Part shown: positions 33,005 through 41,438 of the stretch, piece by piece
How the letters are laid out: each line of letters opens with the position of its first letter
Position numbering within the stretch: position 1 is the first letter of the stretch
Program-made: the position numbers and the translations under genes
Assembly: GCA_965661765.1 (NCBI GenBank)
Contig: CBFIFE010000003.1
Coordinates: 40,183 to 104,182, forward strand
Direction: 5' to 3'
Source of the DNA: JBMYZL01 sp965661765
GTDB lineage: Bacteria; Bacteroidota; Bacteroidia; Flavobacteriales_D; Sanyastnellaceae
DNA length: 64,000 bases
The notes under the pieces: generated by a model
Told to the model about the DNA's origin: nothing
The model's database searches: none
The model's input: only the letters and a program-made list of their open reading frames with translations

Positions 33005-34236
33005 AATGCGAGCTGTTGGAGGCAAAAATCGGCAAATCGCGCCACAAGCCGAGGATTGTTGTAATGGGCGTCGACCCACGCCTGACCAGCTTGACCTCGT
33101 TCGACGGCAACTTCTGGGCAGCGCAAATCGGCGATGAGCGCGTCGGCAAATTCTCGCGGAGTATCCGCAATGGCGAACGGCGGTGCAGGGGAGAGGCCTT
33201 CCGCACCTATGGTTGTCGAAACGATGGGCAGTGCAGCGGCGGCTCCTTCAATGGCCTTGATCCGCATGCCACTGCCGGACAGGAGCGGAATGGCCATGAT
33301 GGCGGGCCGTGCATACAGTGTGCTGGCGTCGGCCAATTCGCCCAGCACTTCAACACCCTGGTCTTCTGGAACTTGGAAGTCGGTGGGGAACGCTTTGCCG
33401 GCCAATCGCAGGACAGCATGCGGCACAGATTCTCGCACCAAGGGCCACACCTCGTCCACCAGCCAACGCACCCCTCGGAGGTTCGGTTCCCAATCCATCG
33501 CACCGATGTGAAAAACCTCGGGGAAGACCGTGGGGTGAGGTGTCTGGTGGTTGGGCAAATCCAACCCGAAGGGCACCACCTCAATCGGCAATGTGCACCC
33601 AAGTTCCCGAAATGCATCTGCGTCTTCAGCAGAGATGGCCAGGATGCCATCGAAGGCGTTGAGCTGGCCCAGTTCAAAGGACTCCAACTGCTTGGCCAGC
33701 AGGCGAATGTAGGTCCGGCGGGTGAGTCCGGGTGTGGTTTGGGCCAAATCCGACCAAATCCGATGCTCCACATTGTGCGCCCGCAGCACGACAAGGGCAT
33801 CGCTCATTTCTCGAATCAAATCCAAATAGGGCGCCATAAACAGCGATTCAATGAGCACCACATCGAAATTGACACGCTGCAACAACGTCCGCAGTGCAGC
33901 GAGCATTTCAGGCGTTCGGAAACGGGCGATGTTGTAACTCTCTCCCGCCACCAAACTGCTGAGGGCGTCCACTGCATTGAGCCGCGTGTCGATGGGAATG
34001 CCCGTGAATCCAGTGCGTTCGACGTAATCCGAATCGAGCAATTGGGCATCGCAAGGATGTTTGTGGGTGCACGCGGAGAGGATGCGAACCCGGTGACCCA
34101 ACGCCATCAAGCCGCTGCTCATGGCATCCATGGCCAGGCAACCCCCGTCGCGCCCAGGTCGAGGCGGTTTGTGGCAGAGTTGCAAAATGCGCAAGGAGCC
34201 AGCTTGGGGCCTCAAGGTTTCTTTTTCCATGGCCAT
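33001..34236 (-). CDS. Glycosyltransferase (GT-B fold, family 4-like)
   Basis: A 411-aa enzyme. The N-domain begins SLRILQLCHKPPRPGRDGGC; the C-domain carries FHIGAMDWEPNLRGVRWLV and IPLLSGSGMRIKAIEGAAA, the donor-binding signature with the EX7E-like acidic residues. It overlaps the downstream glycosyltransferase by 4 nt and the upstream LptF/LptG-like permease by 25 nt. The tight string permease-GT-GT suggests joint action on a surface glycolipid or polysaccharide. MAMEK at 34236 or MEK at 34230 could each be the start. Confidence 0.85.
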   Translation of the reverse strand: MAMEKETLRPQAGSLRILQLCHKPPRPGRDGGCLAMDAMSSGLMALGHRVRILSACTHKHPCDAQLLDSDYVERTGFTGIPIDTRLNAVDALSSLVAGESYNIARFRTPEMLAALRTLLQRVNFDVVLIESLFMAPYLDLIREMSDALVVLRAHNVEHRIWSDLAQTTPGLTRRTYIRLLAKQLESFELGQLNAFDGILAISAEDADAFRELGCTLPIEVVPFGLDLPNHQTPHPTVFPEVFHIGAMDWEPNLRGVRWLVDEVWPLVRESVPHAVLRLAGKAFPTDFQVPEDQGVEVLGELADASTLYARPAIMAIPLLSGSGMRIKAIEGAAAALPIVSTTIGAEGLSPAPPFAIADTPREFADALIADLRCPEVAVERGQAGQAWVDAHYNNPRLVARFADFCLQQLAL

Positions 34237-35600
34237 TTGGGGCTAGGCATGCGCAAGACATGCACCTCGCGCATGGCGAGTCGGGTGAACAAAAAGGCCA
34301 CAGGCGTCAGAACGGCTGTGCTCAGCCACATCCCCACAACCGGCGATAGCGTGCTGGAGCGCACCATTTGCTCGCCCACGATGCTGAGAATGTAGTACAC
34401 GAGAAAGACGAAAATGGCGAACACGGTGGGCAGGCCCAGCCCCCCCTTGCGAATGATCGCACCCAAGGGCGCCCCGATGAAAAAGAGCAGGAAACAGCTG
34501 GTGCTCAGGAAGAATTTGCGATGCCATTCCACTGCATTGCGGTTCCGGAGTCGGATTTTTTTCTCGGCATCTTCCAGCGCGTTTTCTACACCTTGGGTGG
34601 CATTCCGCGCCATGCCCCGAGCGCCATCGTAGACCATGCGCCGCTCGGTCGGGGTGAGCGCGGACATCCACGCCGTGGCCTCCATGCCTGAACCTGCCTC
34701 CACAGCTTGCAGATTCACCAGTCGCTGTCCATAATCGACGATGTCTCGACGACGTTGTGCAGCGAGTTGCTCCAAGGAGTCCATGGCGAGATTGAGCTGC
34801 CGGATGTTCATCATTTCATGCACCCGTTTGAACAGGCCTTCGTCGACTTTGCTGAAATCAAGGGAGGCCAAATCAATGCGCATCAGCTGCCGCTCGAACG
34901 TCCCTGCCACATGCGGTTGAACGCGTTCCCGGCGTCGGGCATCGATCTCCATGTCCTCTTCGAAGCTCAAACCATGGCGCAATTCAAGCACGAGCGATTC
35001 GCCTTGAACATCCATCCGACCTGTCTGTGCGCGGATGATTCGGCTCGCGCCGGTGGAGGCTTCGCGGTGATCGTGGATGAGGACATCCACCAGGGTGCCG
35101 TCGTTTTCTTTGTCTGCCACACGGATGGAGAACCCTTCGATTCCGTTGTAGAAAACCCCGGGCAACAGGTTGATTCCAGGTTTTTTCTTCGTGACGCTGA
35201 AGAGCAGGGCTCGGAATTTCAGGTTGGCTTTGGGCCAAACCTCGTTCGAAAAAACAAACGCCCCGACGGACAACAAGGCCATGATCACCATCAATGGCCT
35301 GAAAATCCGGAAAAGGGACATGCCTGCACTTTTCATTGCCGTCAGTTCATTGCGTTCCGCCAGCGCCCCCATGCCCATGATGGACGCGACCAAAATGGCC
35401 AACGGCAATGCCAAATTCACAAGCCGCGCAGAGGCATACGCCATCAACTCCGCAATCACCAGCGGGGACAGCCCTTTGCCAATCAATTCGTCCGCGTAGA
35501 CCCACAAAAATTGCATGTCCAGAATGAACAATGCAACGGGCAAAGTCACCGCGAACGGAGCGAGGAATGAACGAAGCAGGAGGAGGGCAGTGCGTCTCAC
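34212..35600 (-). CDS. LptF/LptG-family permease (lipopolysaccharide transport)
   Basis: A 462-aa inner-membrane protein of the YjgP/YjgQ family. The N-terminal helix pair (FLAPFAVTLPVALFILDMQF) is followed by MGMGALAERNELTAMKSAGMS, a family hallmark, then a periplasmic beta-jellyroll (about residues 130-330) and three more helices near the C-terminus (FFIGAPLGAIIRKGGLGLP). In LPS export it works with the LptB ATPase, which is not in this window. The GTG at 35600 is chosen: TATCTTTG lies 7 nt upstream and the transmembrane domain starts there; the frame open to 35948 is antisense to the M49 gene. Confidence 0.88.
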   Translation of the reverse strand: MRRTALLLLRSFLAPFAVTLPVALFILDMQFLWVYADELIGKGLSPLVIAELMAYASARLVNLALPLAILVASIMGMGALAERNELTAMKSAGMSLFRIFRPLMVIMALLSVGAFVFSNEVWPKANLKFRALLFSVTKKKPGINLLPGVFYNGIEGFSIRVADKENDGTLVDVLIHDHREASTGASRIIRAQTGRMDVQGESLVLELRHGLSFEEDMEIDARRRERVQPHVAGTFERQLMRIDLASLDFSKVDEGLFKRVHEMMNIRQLNLAMDSLEQLAAQRRRDIVDYGQRLVNLQAVEAGSGMEATAWMSALTPTERRMVYDGARGMARNATQGVENALEDAEKKIRLRNRNAVEWHRKFFLSTSCFLLFFIGAPLGAIIRKGGLGLPTVFAIFVFLVYYILSIVGEQMVRSSTLSPVVGMWLSTAVLTPVAFLFTRLAMREVHVLRMPSPKWPWKKKP

Positions 35601-35607
35601 GAGAGCC

Positions 35608-35615
35608 CAAAGATA
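35608..35615 (-). promoter_or_regulatory. -7 element TATCTTTG for the LptF/LptG-glycosyltransferase string
   Basis: Perfect TAnnTTTG on the minus strand, 7 nt before the GTG at 35600, in the 33-bp gap shared with the divergent M49 peptidase gene. Confidence 0.55.
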
Positions 35616-35633
35616 ATTCGCTAACTTGCCCGC

Positions 35634-37745
35634 ATGAATGCCAAGTGGATTGTGACCGCCATTCTTGCGGTCGGCGTGGTTGGATGTGGAACCAACCCCG
35701 ATGCGGCCGATGGGGTCGCTGCGAACGAAAAAGACCCGTTGCGTGCTGATTTGGCCCCTGCAGAGGTGGTTTCTGGGGCGGGAGAGCCGGATGCCAATGG
35801 CTTCGTGTGGCAGACCGAGCAATTCGCGGACATCAAGATGATTCGCTATCAGGTTCCGGGGTGGGACAAATTGACGGATCGGCAACAGGCGTTGGTGTAT
35901 TGTTTGAACATGGCGGGCCTCAGCGGTCGTGACATCATGTATGATCAAAACAACAGGTACAACCTGAGGGTGAGGAACTTGCTAGAGGCCATTTACAGCA
36001 GTTTTCAGGGAGACAAAGGCACCAAGGGGTGGCAAGATTTCGAGACTTACCTGAAGCGAATTTGGTTCTCCAATGGCATCCACCACCACTACGCGAACAC
36101 GAAATTGCAACCTGGGTTTTCTGAGGCCTATTTTGACTTGCTCTTGGACCAAACCGGACAGTCCTGCACCGACGAAATCCGTGCTGTCATTTTCGATCCA
36201 ACGGTTGAACCCAAAAAAGTGGAGCAAGACGCAACGAAGGGTCTTGTCGAGGGTTCCGCCATCAATTTTTATGCGCCGGACGTGACCACGTCCGAGGCCA
36301 CGGCGTACTACGAAAGCATTGTCGATCCCGACACGCGGACGCCGGTGGAGTACAGCCTCAATTCCCGTCTTGTGAAAAATGCGGCTGGTGAAGTGGTGGA
36401 GGAGCCATATCGTGTCGGCGGTTTGTACGGTGAGGCCCTGGAAGAGGTGGTCCGCTGGTTGAACATGGCGATTCAATACGCGGAGAACGACAAACAAGCG
36501 GCTGCCCTCCGGAATTTGGTGGCCTATTATGAGACCGGCGATTTGGAAAAATGGCAGCTCTACAACATCAACTGGGTCCAAGACACCGAGGGAGATGTGG
36601 ATTACATCAATGGCTTTGTCGAAGTGTACAATGACCCGCTGGGGTATACGGGCAGCTACGAAACCATCGTGCAGATCAAAGATTTTGATGCCTCGCAGCG
36701 CATGAAAGTCTTGATGGACAATGCCCAGTGGTTCGAAGATCACATGCCGTTCATGGACGCCCACAAAAAGGACAAAGTTGTGGGCATCACCTACAATGTG
36801 GTCAATGTGGCTGGCGAAGCTGGCGATGCTTCTCCGAGCACGCCCATTGGCGTGAATTTGCCCAACTCCAATTGGATTCGGGTGGTTCATGGGTCCAAAT
36901 CGGTCAGCCTGGGCAACATCGTCAGTGCATACGATCAAGCTAGCGGTGGCGGGCTCTTGGCGGAATTCGCGAACGACAAACAAGAAATCGCACGCACCGA
37001 ATCACATGGCGCCTTGGCTGGGAAGTTGCACACTGCGATGCACGAAGTCATTGGTCATGCCTCAGGCCAGCTCGAGGAAGGCGTGCTCGAACCCAAGGCT
37101 ACGCTCAAAGAATACGCCTCTACCATTGAGGAAGGGCGAGCCGATTTGGTTGCTCTGTATTTCCTGTTGGACCCCAAGTTGGTGGATTTGGGCTTGATGA
37201 AGACTTTGGAAGTGGGTCGCACGGAATACGACAGCTACATTCGGAATGGAATGATGATGCAGCTGCGCCGGCTCGAACTTGGAGCGAACATCGAGGAAGC
37301 GCACATGCGCAATCGCGCATGGATCAGTCACTGGTGCTTTGAGAAGGGAGAAGCAGCTGGCGTCATCCGGAAAATGGTTCGGGAAGGGAAGACCTATTTC
37401 GAAATCGAGGACTACGACCAGCTTCGCGTGTTGTTCGGAGAGTTGCTCGGCGAGGTGCAACGCATCAAATCACAGGGCGATTACGAAGCGGCAAAGGCGT
37501 TGGTGGAAGGCTATGGCGTCTCGGTGGATCAGGCGATTCACACGGAAGTGCTCGCTCGTTCTGAGGCTTTGGGCATCGCCGCATATGGCGGTTTCATCAA
37601 TCCACAGATGACGGCTCAAATGGATGAAGCGGGAAAAATCGTCAAGGTCGACTTGTCCTACCCGGATGATTTTTCAGCCCAAATGTTGCATTACGCCGCA
37701 CAGCACGGCCATTTGCCGGAGAACAACGAAACATGGAATCGCTGA
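35634..37745 (+). CDS. Dipeptidyl peptidase III-like lipoprotein (family M49)
   Basis: A 703-aa zinc peptidase that removes dipeptides from peptide N-termini. The zinc hexapeptide HEVIGH is at residues 470-475, and the second motif EEGRAD contributes E500 downstream; both are the M49 hallmarks in the HEXXGH form, as in Bacteroides. A lipoprotein signal (WIVTAILAVGVVGC) precedes GTNPDAADG, so the enzyme is predicted to be membrane-tethered rather than cytosolic. The 88-aa gene downstream overlaps its end by 13 nt. It is divergent from the LptF/LptG gene. Confidence 0.93.
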   Translation: MNAKWIVTAILAVGVVGCGTNPDAADGVAANEKDPLRADLAPAEVVSGAGEPDANGFVWQTEQFADIKMIRYQVPGWDKLTDRQQALVYCLNMAGLSGRDIMYDQNNRYNLRVRNLLEAIYSSFQGDKGTKGWQDFETYLKRIWFSNGIHHHYANTKLQPGFSEAYFDLLLDQTGQSCTDEIRAVIFDPTVEPKKVEQDATKGLVEGSAINFYAPDVTTSEATAYYESIVDPDTRTPVEYSLNSRLVKNAAGEVVEEPYRVGGLYGEALEEVVRWLNMAIQYAENDKQAAALRNLVAYYETGDLEKWQLYNINWVQDTEGDVDYINGFVEVYNDPLGYTGSYETIVQIKDFDASQRMKVLMDNAQWFEDHMPFMDAHKKDKVVGITYNVVNVAGEAGDASPSTPIGVNLPNSNWIRVVHGSKSVSLGNIVSAYDQASGGGLLAEFANDKQEIARTESHGALAGKLHTAMHEVIGHASGQLEEGVLEPKATLKEYASTIEEGRADLVALYFLLDPKLVDLGLMKTLEVGRTEYDSYIRNGMMMQLRRLELGANIEEAHMRNRAWISHWCFEKGEAAGVIRKMVREGKTYFEIEDYDQLRVLFGELLGEVQRIKSQGDYEAAKALVEGYGVSVDQAIHTEVLARSEALGIAAYGGFINPQMTAQMDEAGKIVKVDLSYPDDFSAQMLHYAAQHGHLPENNETWNR

Positions 37746-37999
37746 GCGCCCGCAAACTTCAGCTGATTCGCACCATTGCGGATGCGGCTGACGAGTGGGC
37801 GATTGAAGAATGGGAGAAAACGACGTCCCGGATTTTGGCCATCCAACGCTATGAAACCACGTTGGTGGGCCATCGACCAAACGGCCGATCGGTCATGTTG
37901 AGTGACGTCATCAAAAATGGACTGCATGCGCTCACAACCCTCGAGCAAGAGGCGGGGTGGACCATTGGTCGATTGGAGCGTGAATCTGAAACCTGGTAA
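37733..37999 (+). CDS. Small conserved-looking protein, unknown function
   Basis: An 88-aa predicted cytosolic protein, mostly helical: LSARKLQLIRTIADAADEWA followed by IEEWEKTTSRI. The first half resembles small antitoxin-like helical proteins that precede toxin genes, but no toxin gene follows. The ATG lies inside the M49 gene (13-nt overlap) and the stop is 5 nt before the T9SS protein, giving a compact three-gene string. Function not assigned. Confidence 0.55.
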   Translation: MESLSARKLQLIRTIADAADEWAIEEWEKTTSRILAIQRYETTLVGHRPNGRSVMLSDVIKNGLHALTTLEQEAGWTIGRLERESETW

Positions 38000-38004
38000 G
38001 AACG

Positions 38005-39924
38005 ATGAAATTTTTGAAATCAACCTGCCTCATGCTGGTGGCTTCCGTGATGGGCTCCGCCGCATTTGCCCAATTCCCCTGCGCCCTCTCGGGCGGTGAG
38101 GGAGAACCCGCGACGGGCGGGCCGACGGAAATCCAGACCGGTCAATTCCACGACAACAGCAACTTTCACCTTGTTTTTGAGGTGAATGAGCCTTGTGTTT
38201 TGCAATCGGTCAAGGTGTTTGCCAATGGTGCGGACCAGCGATCAATCGCCCTGTTGAGCCCAGCAGGGGATATCTTGCAAGCGGAGGTCTTTGACATTCC
38301 AGACGGCGAGAGTGTTGTCGAATTGGGGTGGACGTTGAGTCCTGGAGAGGGATTTGGCTTGGCCAGTTTGTCGAACAACCCTCAGCTGTGGCGAGATGAC
38401 GCCAATTCAACCCTCGCTTATCCTTATGCCATCGGAGACTTCGCCAGCATCACCGGAAGCAGCGTAACAGGGGACAACGAGTTCAATTTTTACTACTTCT
38501 TTTACGACTGGACCATCGCCCCAGCGCCGCCGACGGTCAATTCGGGCGGATATCCGTGCGATCATGTCGAATTGATGGACGTCGAACCGCTCTCCGAATT
38601 GGGTGGCGGCGCGAACGGCAACGATTGCTGGGGCTGGGTCGAAGAATCCACCGGTCGGGAGATTGCCTTGTACGGGCGCTCTTCAGGCCTTTCGTTCATT
38701 GACGTCACCGATGCCACGGACATCAAATACTTCGGGGATATGCCCACGGCCACTTCTCCGAGCCTCTGGCGCGATGTGAAGGTTTACAATGATCACGCGT
38801 TTGTGGTTTCCGAAGCAGGTGGACATGGCATGCAGATCGTCAACCTCAATGCAGCTGCGGCCTTGCCCACGGACCAAGTATCCACGGTGGTGCCGGATGC
38901 GGTTTATACTGGATTTGGCAACGCCCACAACATTGTGATCAATGAGGAGACGGGCTATGCTTACGGTGTCGGCACAAACACGTTCAATGGCGGGTTGCAC
39001 ATCGTGGACATCCAAGACCCCATGAATCCTGTCCTTGTGGGGTCTTACGACGGGGCGTATACGCACGATGCGCAAGCGGTGGTGTACAACGGACCGGATG
39101 CGGACTATGCAGGTCGGGAAATTGTGTTCTGCTTCAATGGATACGGTGGCTTTGCCATTGTGGATGCTGAAGACAAAACCGATGTGGAGTTGGTTTCGAC
39201 CTTGACGTATGACCAATTGGGGTACACCCACCAAGGTTGGATCAGTGAAGACCAACGGTTTGCTTACCTCAATGACGAGCTCGACGAGTCGAATTTTGGG
39301 AACAACACGCGCACGTATGTGTTGGACATCGCGGATTTGGACAACCCCATTTTGCTCGGGTTTTTCACGTCACCGACCCCGGCCATCGACCACAACATGT
39401 ATGTATTGGGTGACAAATTGTATCAATCGAATTACCTCAGCGGGTTGCGGATTTTGGACACCGATCTCGCTGCAACGGGCAGCTTGGAAGAAGTCGGATT
39501 TTTCGATACCAACCCTTCCTCTGACGCTGCACAGTTCGATGGAACTTGGAGCAACTACCCCTATTTTCCCAGTGGGCATGTGGCCGTGAGTACGTTCACC
39601 CATTTCTTCATGCTTCGCCCGGACGCAACCATCGCCCCGGGAACCAGCGAGGTGGCGGCCATGTCCATGAGCGAAGAGCAAGCGATTTTTGTTCGCCCCA
39701 ATCCTGCAGCGGATCGCATCGAGGTGTCGATGGGTGGCAAAGGGGGCGTGATGCCACTGGAGGTTTGGGATGCAGCCGGACGGTTGGTGCAGCGCTGGAA
39801 TGCCATGCCGATTCCCGGTGGAGGAGGGGAGGGCATCCACGTCGATGTGTCCAGTTTCCGCCCAGGTGTTTATGTGGTCACAAATGGTCTCGGCGCAACT
39901 GCGCGGCTGTTGATTCAACGGTGA
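38005..39924 (+). CDS. Choice-of-anchor B / LVIVD-repeat secreted protein with T9SS type A tail
   Basis: A 639-aa secreted protein with signal peptide ending SAAFAQ. The middle consists of LVIVD-type beta-propeller repeats (LSFIDVTDATDIKYFG, GLHIVDIQDPMNPVLVG, FAIVDAEDKTDVELVS, TYVLDIADLDNPILLG), the choice-of-anchor B family. The last 80 residues have the T9SS sorting pattern (FVRPNPAADRIEV, GRLVQRW, PGVYVV, LLIQR), predicting export across the outer membrane by the type IX system and surface attachment. Its end overlaps the convergent folP gene by 10 nt. Confidence 0.88.
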   Translation: MKFLKSTCLMLVASVMGSAAFAQFPCALSGGEGEPATGGPTEIQTGQFHDNSNFHLVFEVNEPCVLQSVKVFANGADQRSIALLSPAGDILQAEVFDIPDGESVVELGWTLSPGEGFGLASLSNNPQLWRDDANSTLAYPYAIGDFASITGSSVTGDNEFNFYYFFYDWTIAPAPPTVNSGGYPCDHVELMDVEPLSELGGGANGNDCWGWVEESTGREIALYGRSSGLSFIDVTDATDIKYFGDMPTATSPSLWRDVKVYNDHAFVVSEAGGHGMQIVNLNAAAALPTDQVSTVVPDAVYTGFGNAHNIVINEETGYAYGVGTNTFNGGLHIVDIQDPMNPVLVGSYDGAYTHDAQAVVYNGPDADYAGREIVFCFNGYGGFAIVDAEDKTDVELVSTLTYDQLGYTHQGWISEDQRFAYLNDELDESNFGNNTRTYVLDIADLDNPILLGFFTSPTPAIDHNMYVLGDKLYQSNYLSGLRILDTDLAATGSLEEVGFFDTNPSSDAAQFDGTWSNYPYFPSGHVAVSTFTHFFMLRPDATIAPGTSEVAAMSMSEEQAIFVRPNPAADRIEVSMGGKGGVMPLEVWDAAGRLVQRWNAMPIPGGGGEGIHVDVSSFRPGVYVVTNGLGATARLLIQR

Positions 39925-40796
39925 TCGGATTGTCCTGAGCGGTCTTGGGCCGCGTGCAAGAGGCGGTGGAGTGCAATGGCTTCCACCGCCTCTTGTGCGT
40001 CATGCACCCTGAGGATGTGGGCGCCGCGATCGAGTGCCCACGCATGCAAGGCCGTTGTGCCGTTGAGCGCTCCTTGTGCGTCGGTTTGCAGCGCTTTGTA
40101 AATCATCGATTTGCGGCTAACACCCACCAAAACCGGAACGTCCAACAGGCTGAATGCTGAGAGATTGGCCAGCAGGTCGTAGTTGTCGTCCAAGGTTTTT
40201 CCGAACCCAAACCCCACATCCGCCACCACGTCGCTCAAGCCGGCTTCCCGAGCGGCTGCGATGCGGTGCAGGAGCTGCTGAAAAACGGCGGGTACAACGC
40301 CGTCTGGGTATGATGGGTTTTGCTGCATTGTTTGGGGCGTGCCTTGCATGTGCATCAAAACGTAAGGCACACCGGCCTCGGCCACAACGGGCCACATGCC
40401 CGGGTCGCCATTGCCGCCCGTGACATCATTGATCATCAATGCGCCGCCGTTGAGTGCGCGTCTTGCCACATCGGCGTGAAAAGTGTCCACAGAGACAATG
40501 GTGTCGGGCGCTTCGTTCAGGAGCCCCTCGAGGACTGGGGCGATGCGCCTCCATTCCTCCTCAGGTGCAACCGCTGGCGCGCCAGGACGTGTGGATGCAC
40601 CGCCAAGGTCAATGATGTCTGCTCCAGCGCGGAGGAGTCGGCGGGCATGTTGGATTTGGCCGGAGGCCTCACCATGCAATCCTCCATCATAGAAAGAGTC
40701 GGGTGTGCAATTGACAATGCCCATCACGCGAGGCGCATCCAAGGTCATCACTTTGTTGCCAAACCGCAGGGTATGCATCGGGGAAGAAGTGCTCAT
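39915..40796 (-). CDS. folP: Dihydropteroate synthase
   Basis: A 293-aa folate-biosynthesis enzyme joining p-aminobenzoate to the pterin diphosphate. Signature 1 MGIVNCTPDSFYDGG is at residues 25-39, and the second pterin-binding motif GADIIDLGGASTRPGA near residues 58-73. The sulfonamide-site loops (DVGFGFGKT, VGVSRKSMI) are intact. It is divergent from the DUF1599 gene across a 31-nt gap and convergent, overlapping by 10 nt, with the T9SS protein gene. Confidence 0.96.
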   Translation of the reverse strand: MSTSSPMHTLRFGNKVMTLDAPRVMGIVNCTPDSFYDGGLHGEASGQIQHARRLLRAGADIIDLGGASTRPGAPAVAPEEEWRRIAPVLEGLLNEAPDTIVSVDTFHADVARRALNGGALMINDVTGGNGDPGMWPVVAEAGVPYVLMHMQGTPQTMQQNPSYPDGVVPAVFQQLLHRIAAAREAGLSDVVADVGFGFGKTLDDNYDLLANLSAFSLLDVPVLVGVSRKSMIYKALQTDAQGALNGTTALHAWALDRGAHILRVHDAQEAVEAIALHRLLHAAQDRSGQSDHR

Positions 40797-40803
40797 CGGG
40801 GCT

Positions 40804-40811
40804 TAACTTTG
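40804..40811 (+). promoter_or_regulatory. -7 element TAACTTTG for the DUF1599-BT_3928 string
   Basis: Perfect TAnnTTTG match, 16 nt before the ATG at 40828, in the divergent folP/DUF1599 gap. Confidence 0.5.
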
Positions 40812-40827
40812 ACGCCACAAGATAGCC

Positions 40828-41424
40828 ATGACAGCCCCCATTGAAGACGCCCATGCGATGACAAAGACCCTGAAGGCCTATGACGAGATGGCCGGAAAAT
40901 GCCGAAGGTTGTTCGCGGACAAAACGTCCGATTACGGCACCGCCTGGCGCATTTTGCGACCGAGTTCGCTGACAGATCAAATCTTCATCAAGGCCAACCG
41001 CATTCGAACCTTGCAGGAAACAGGCGAGGCCCGAGTGGATGAGGGGATTGAGCCGGAGTTTGTGGGCATCGTCAATTACAGTTTGATGGCCATGATTCAG
41101 TGCAGGATGGCGGCTGGTGAGCCTTTGAGTTTGAGTTTCGAAACGGCCATGCAGCATTATGACGCTGTCGCGTCCGAGGTCCGTTCGCTCATGATCCGGA
41201 AAAACCACGATTACGGGGAGGCCTGGCGGGACATGCGGGTGTCGTCCTTGGATGATTTGATTTTGATGAAGGTGCTTCGGGTCAAGCAAATTGAAGACAA
41301 TTCCGGGCACACACGGGTGTCAGAAGGAGTGGAGGCGAACTACATGGACATGGCGAACTATGCGGTATTTGCACTTATTCTGATCAACGAAAGTGCGCAG
41401 GTGCAACCTGATCGCCTGGGTTGA
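40828..41424 (+). CDS. DUF1599-family protein with internal duplication
   Basis: A 198-aa protein made of two homologous halves: KTSDYGTAWRILRPSSLTDQ (about residue 32) and KNHDYGEAWRDMRVSSLDDL (about residue 128). Each half then continues with a helix block ending in NYSLMAMI or NYAVFALI. DYGxAWR and the following helices define DUF1599, common in Bacteroidota; a nucleotide-related role has been suggested for the family but the function here is unknown. The next gene starts 14 nt downstream on the same strand. Confidence 0.85.
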   Translation: MTAPIEDAHAMTKTLKAYDEMAGKCRRLFADKTSDYGTAWRILRPSSLTDQIFIKANRIRTLQETGEARVDEGIEPEFVGIVNYSLMAMIQCRMAAGEPLSLSFETAMQHYDAVASEVRSLMIRKNHDYGEAWRDMRVSSLDDLILMKVLRVKQIEDNSGHTRVSEGVEANYMDMANYAVFALILINESAQVQPDRLG

Positions 41425-41426
41425 CG

Positions 41427-41434
41427 TAATTTTC
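41427..41434 (+). promoter_or_regulatory. -7-like element TAATTTTC for the BT_3928-like gene
   Basis: One mismatch from TAnnTTTG, ending 4 nt before the ATG at 41439; it overlaps the intergenic gap after DUF1599. Confidence 0.4.
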
Positions 41435-41438
41435 GAGC

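Noticed and set aside
33016..34395. 459-codon open frame on the plus strand
   Set aside because: Antisense shadow of the glycosyltransferase gene and the end of LptF/G; no family signature.
37733..37999. Antitoxin of a toxin-antitoxin pair
   Set aside because: Only a loose helical resemblance; the next gene is a T9SS secreted protein, not a toxin.
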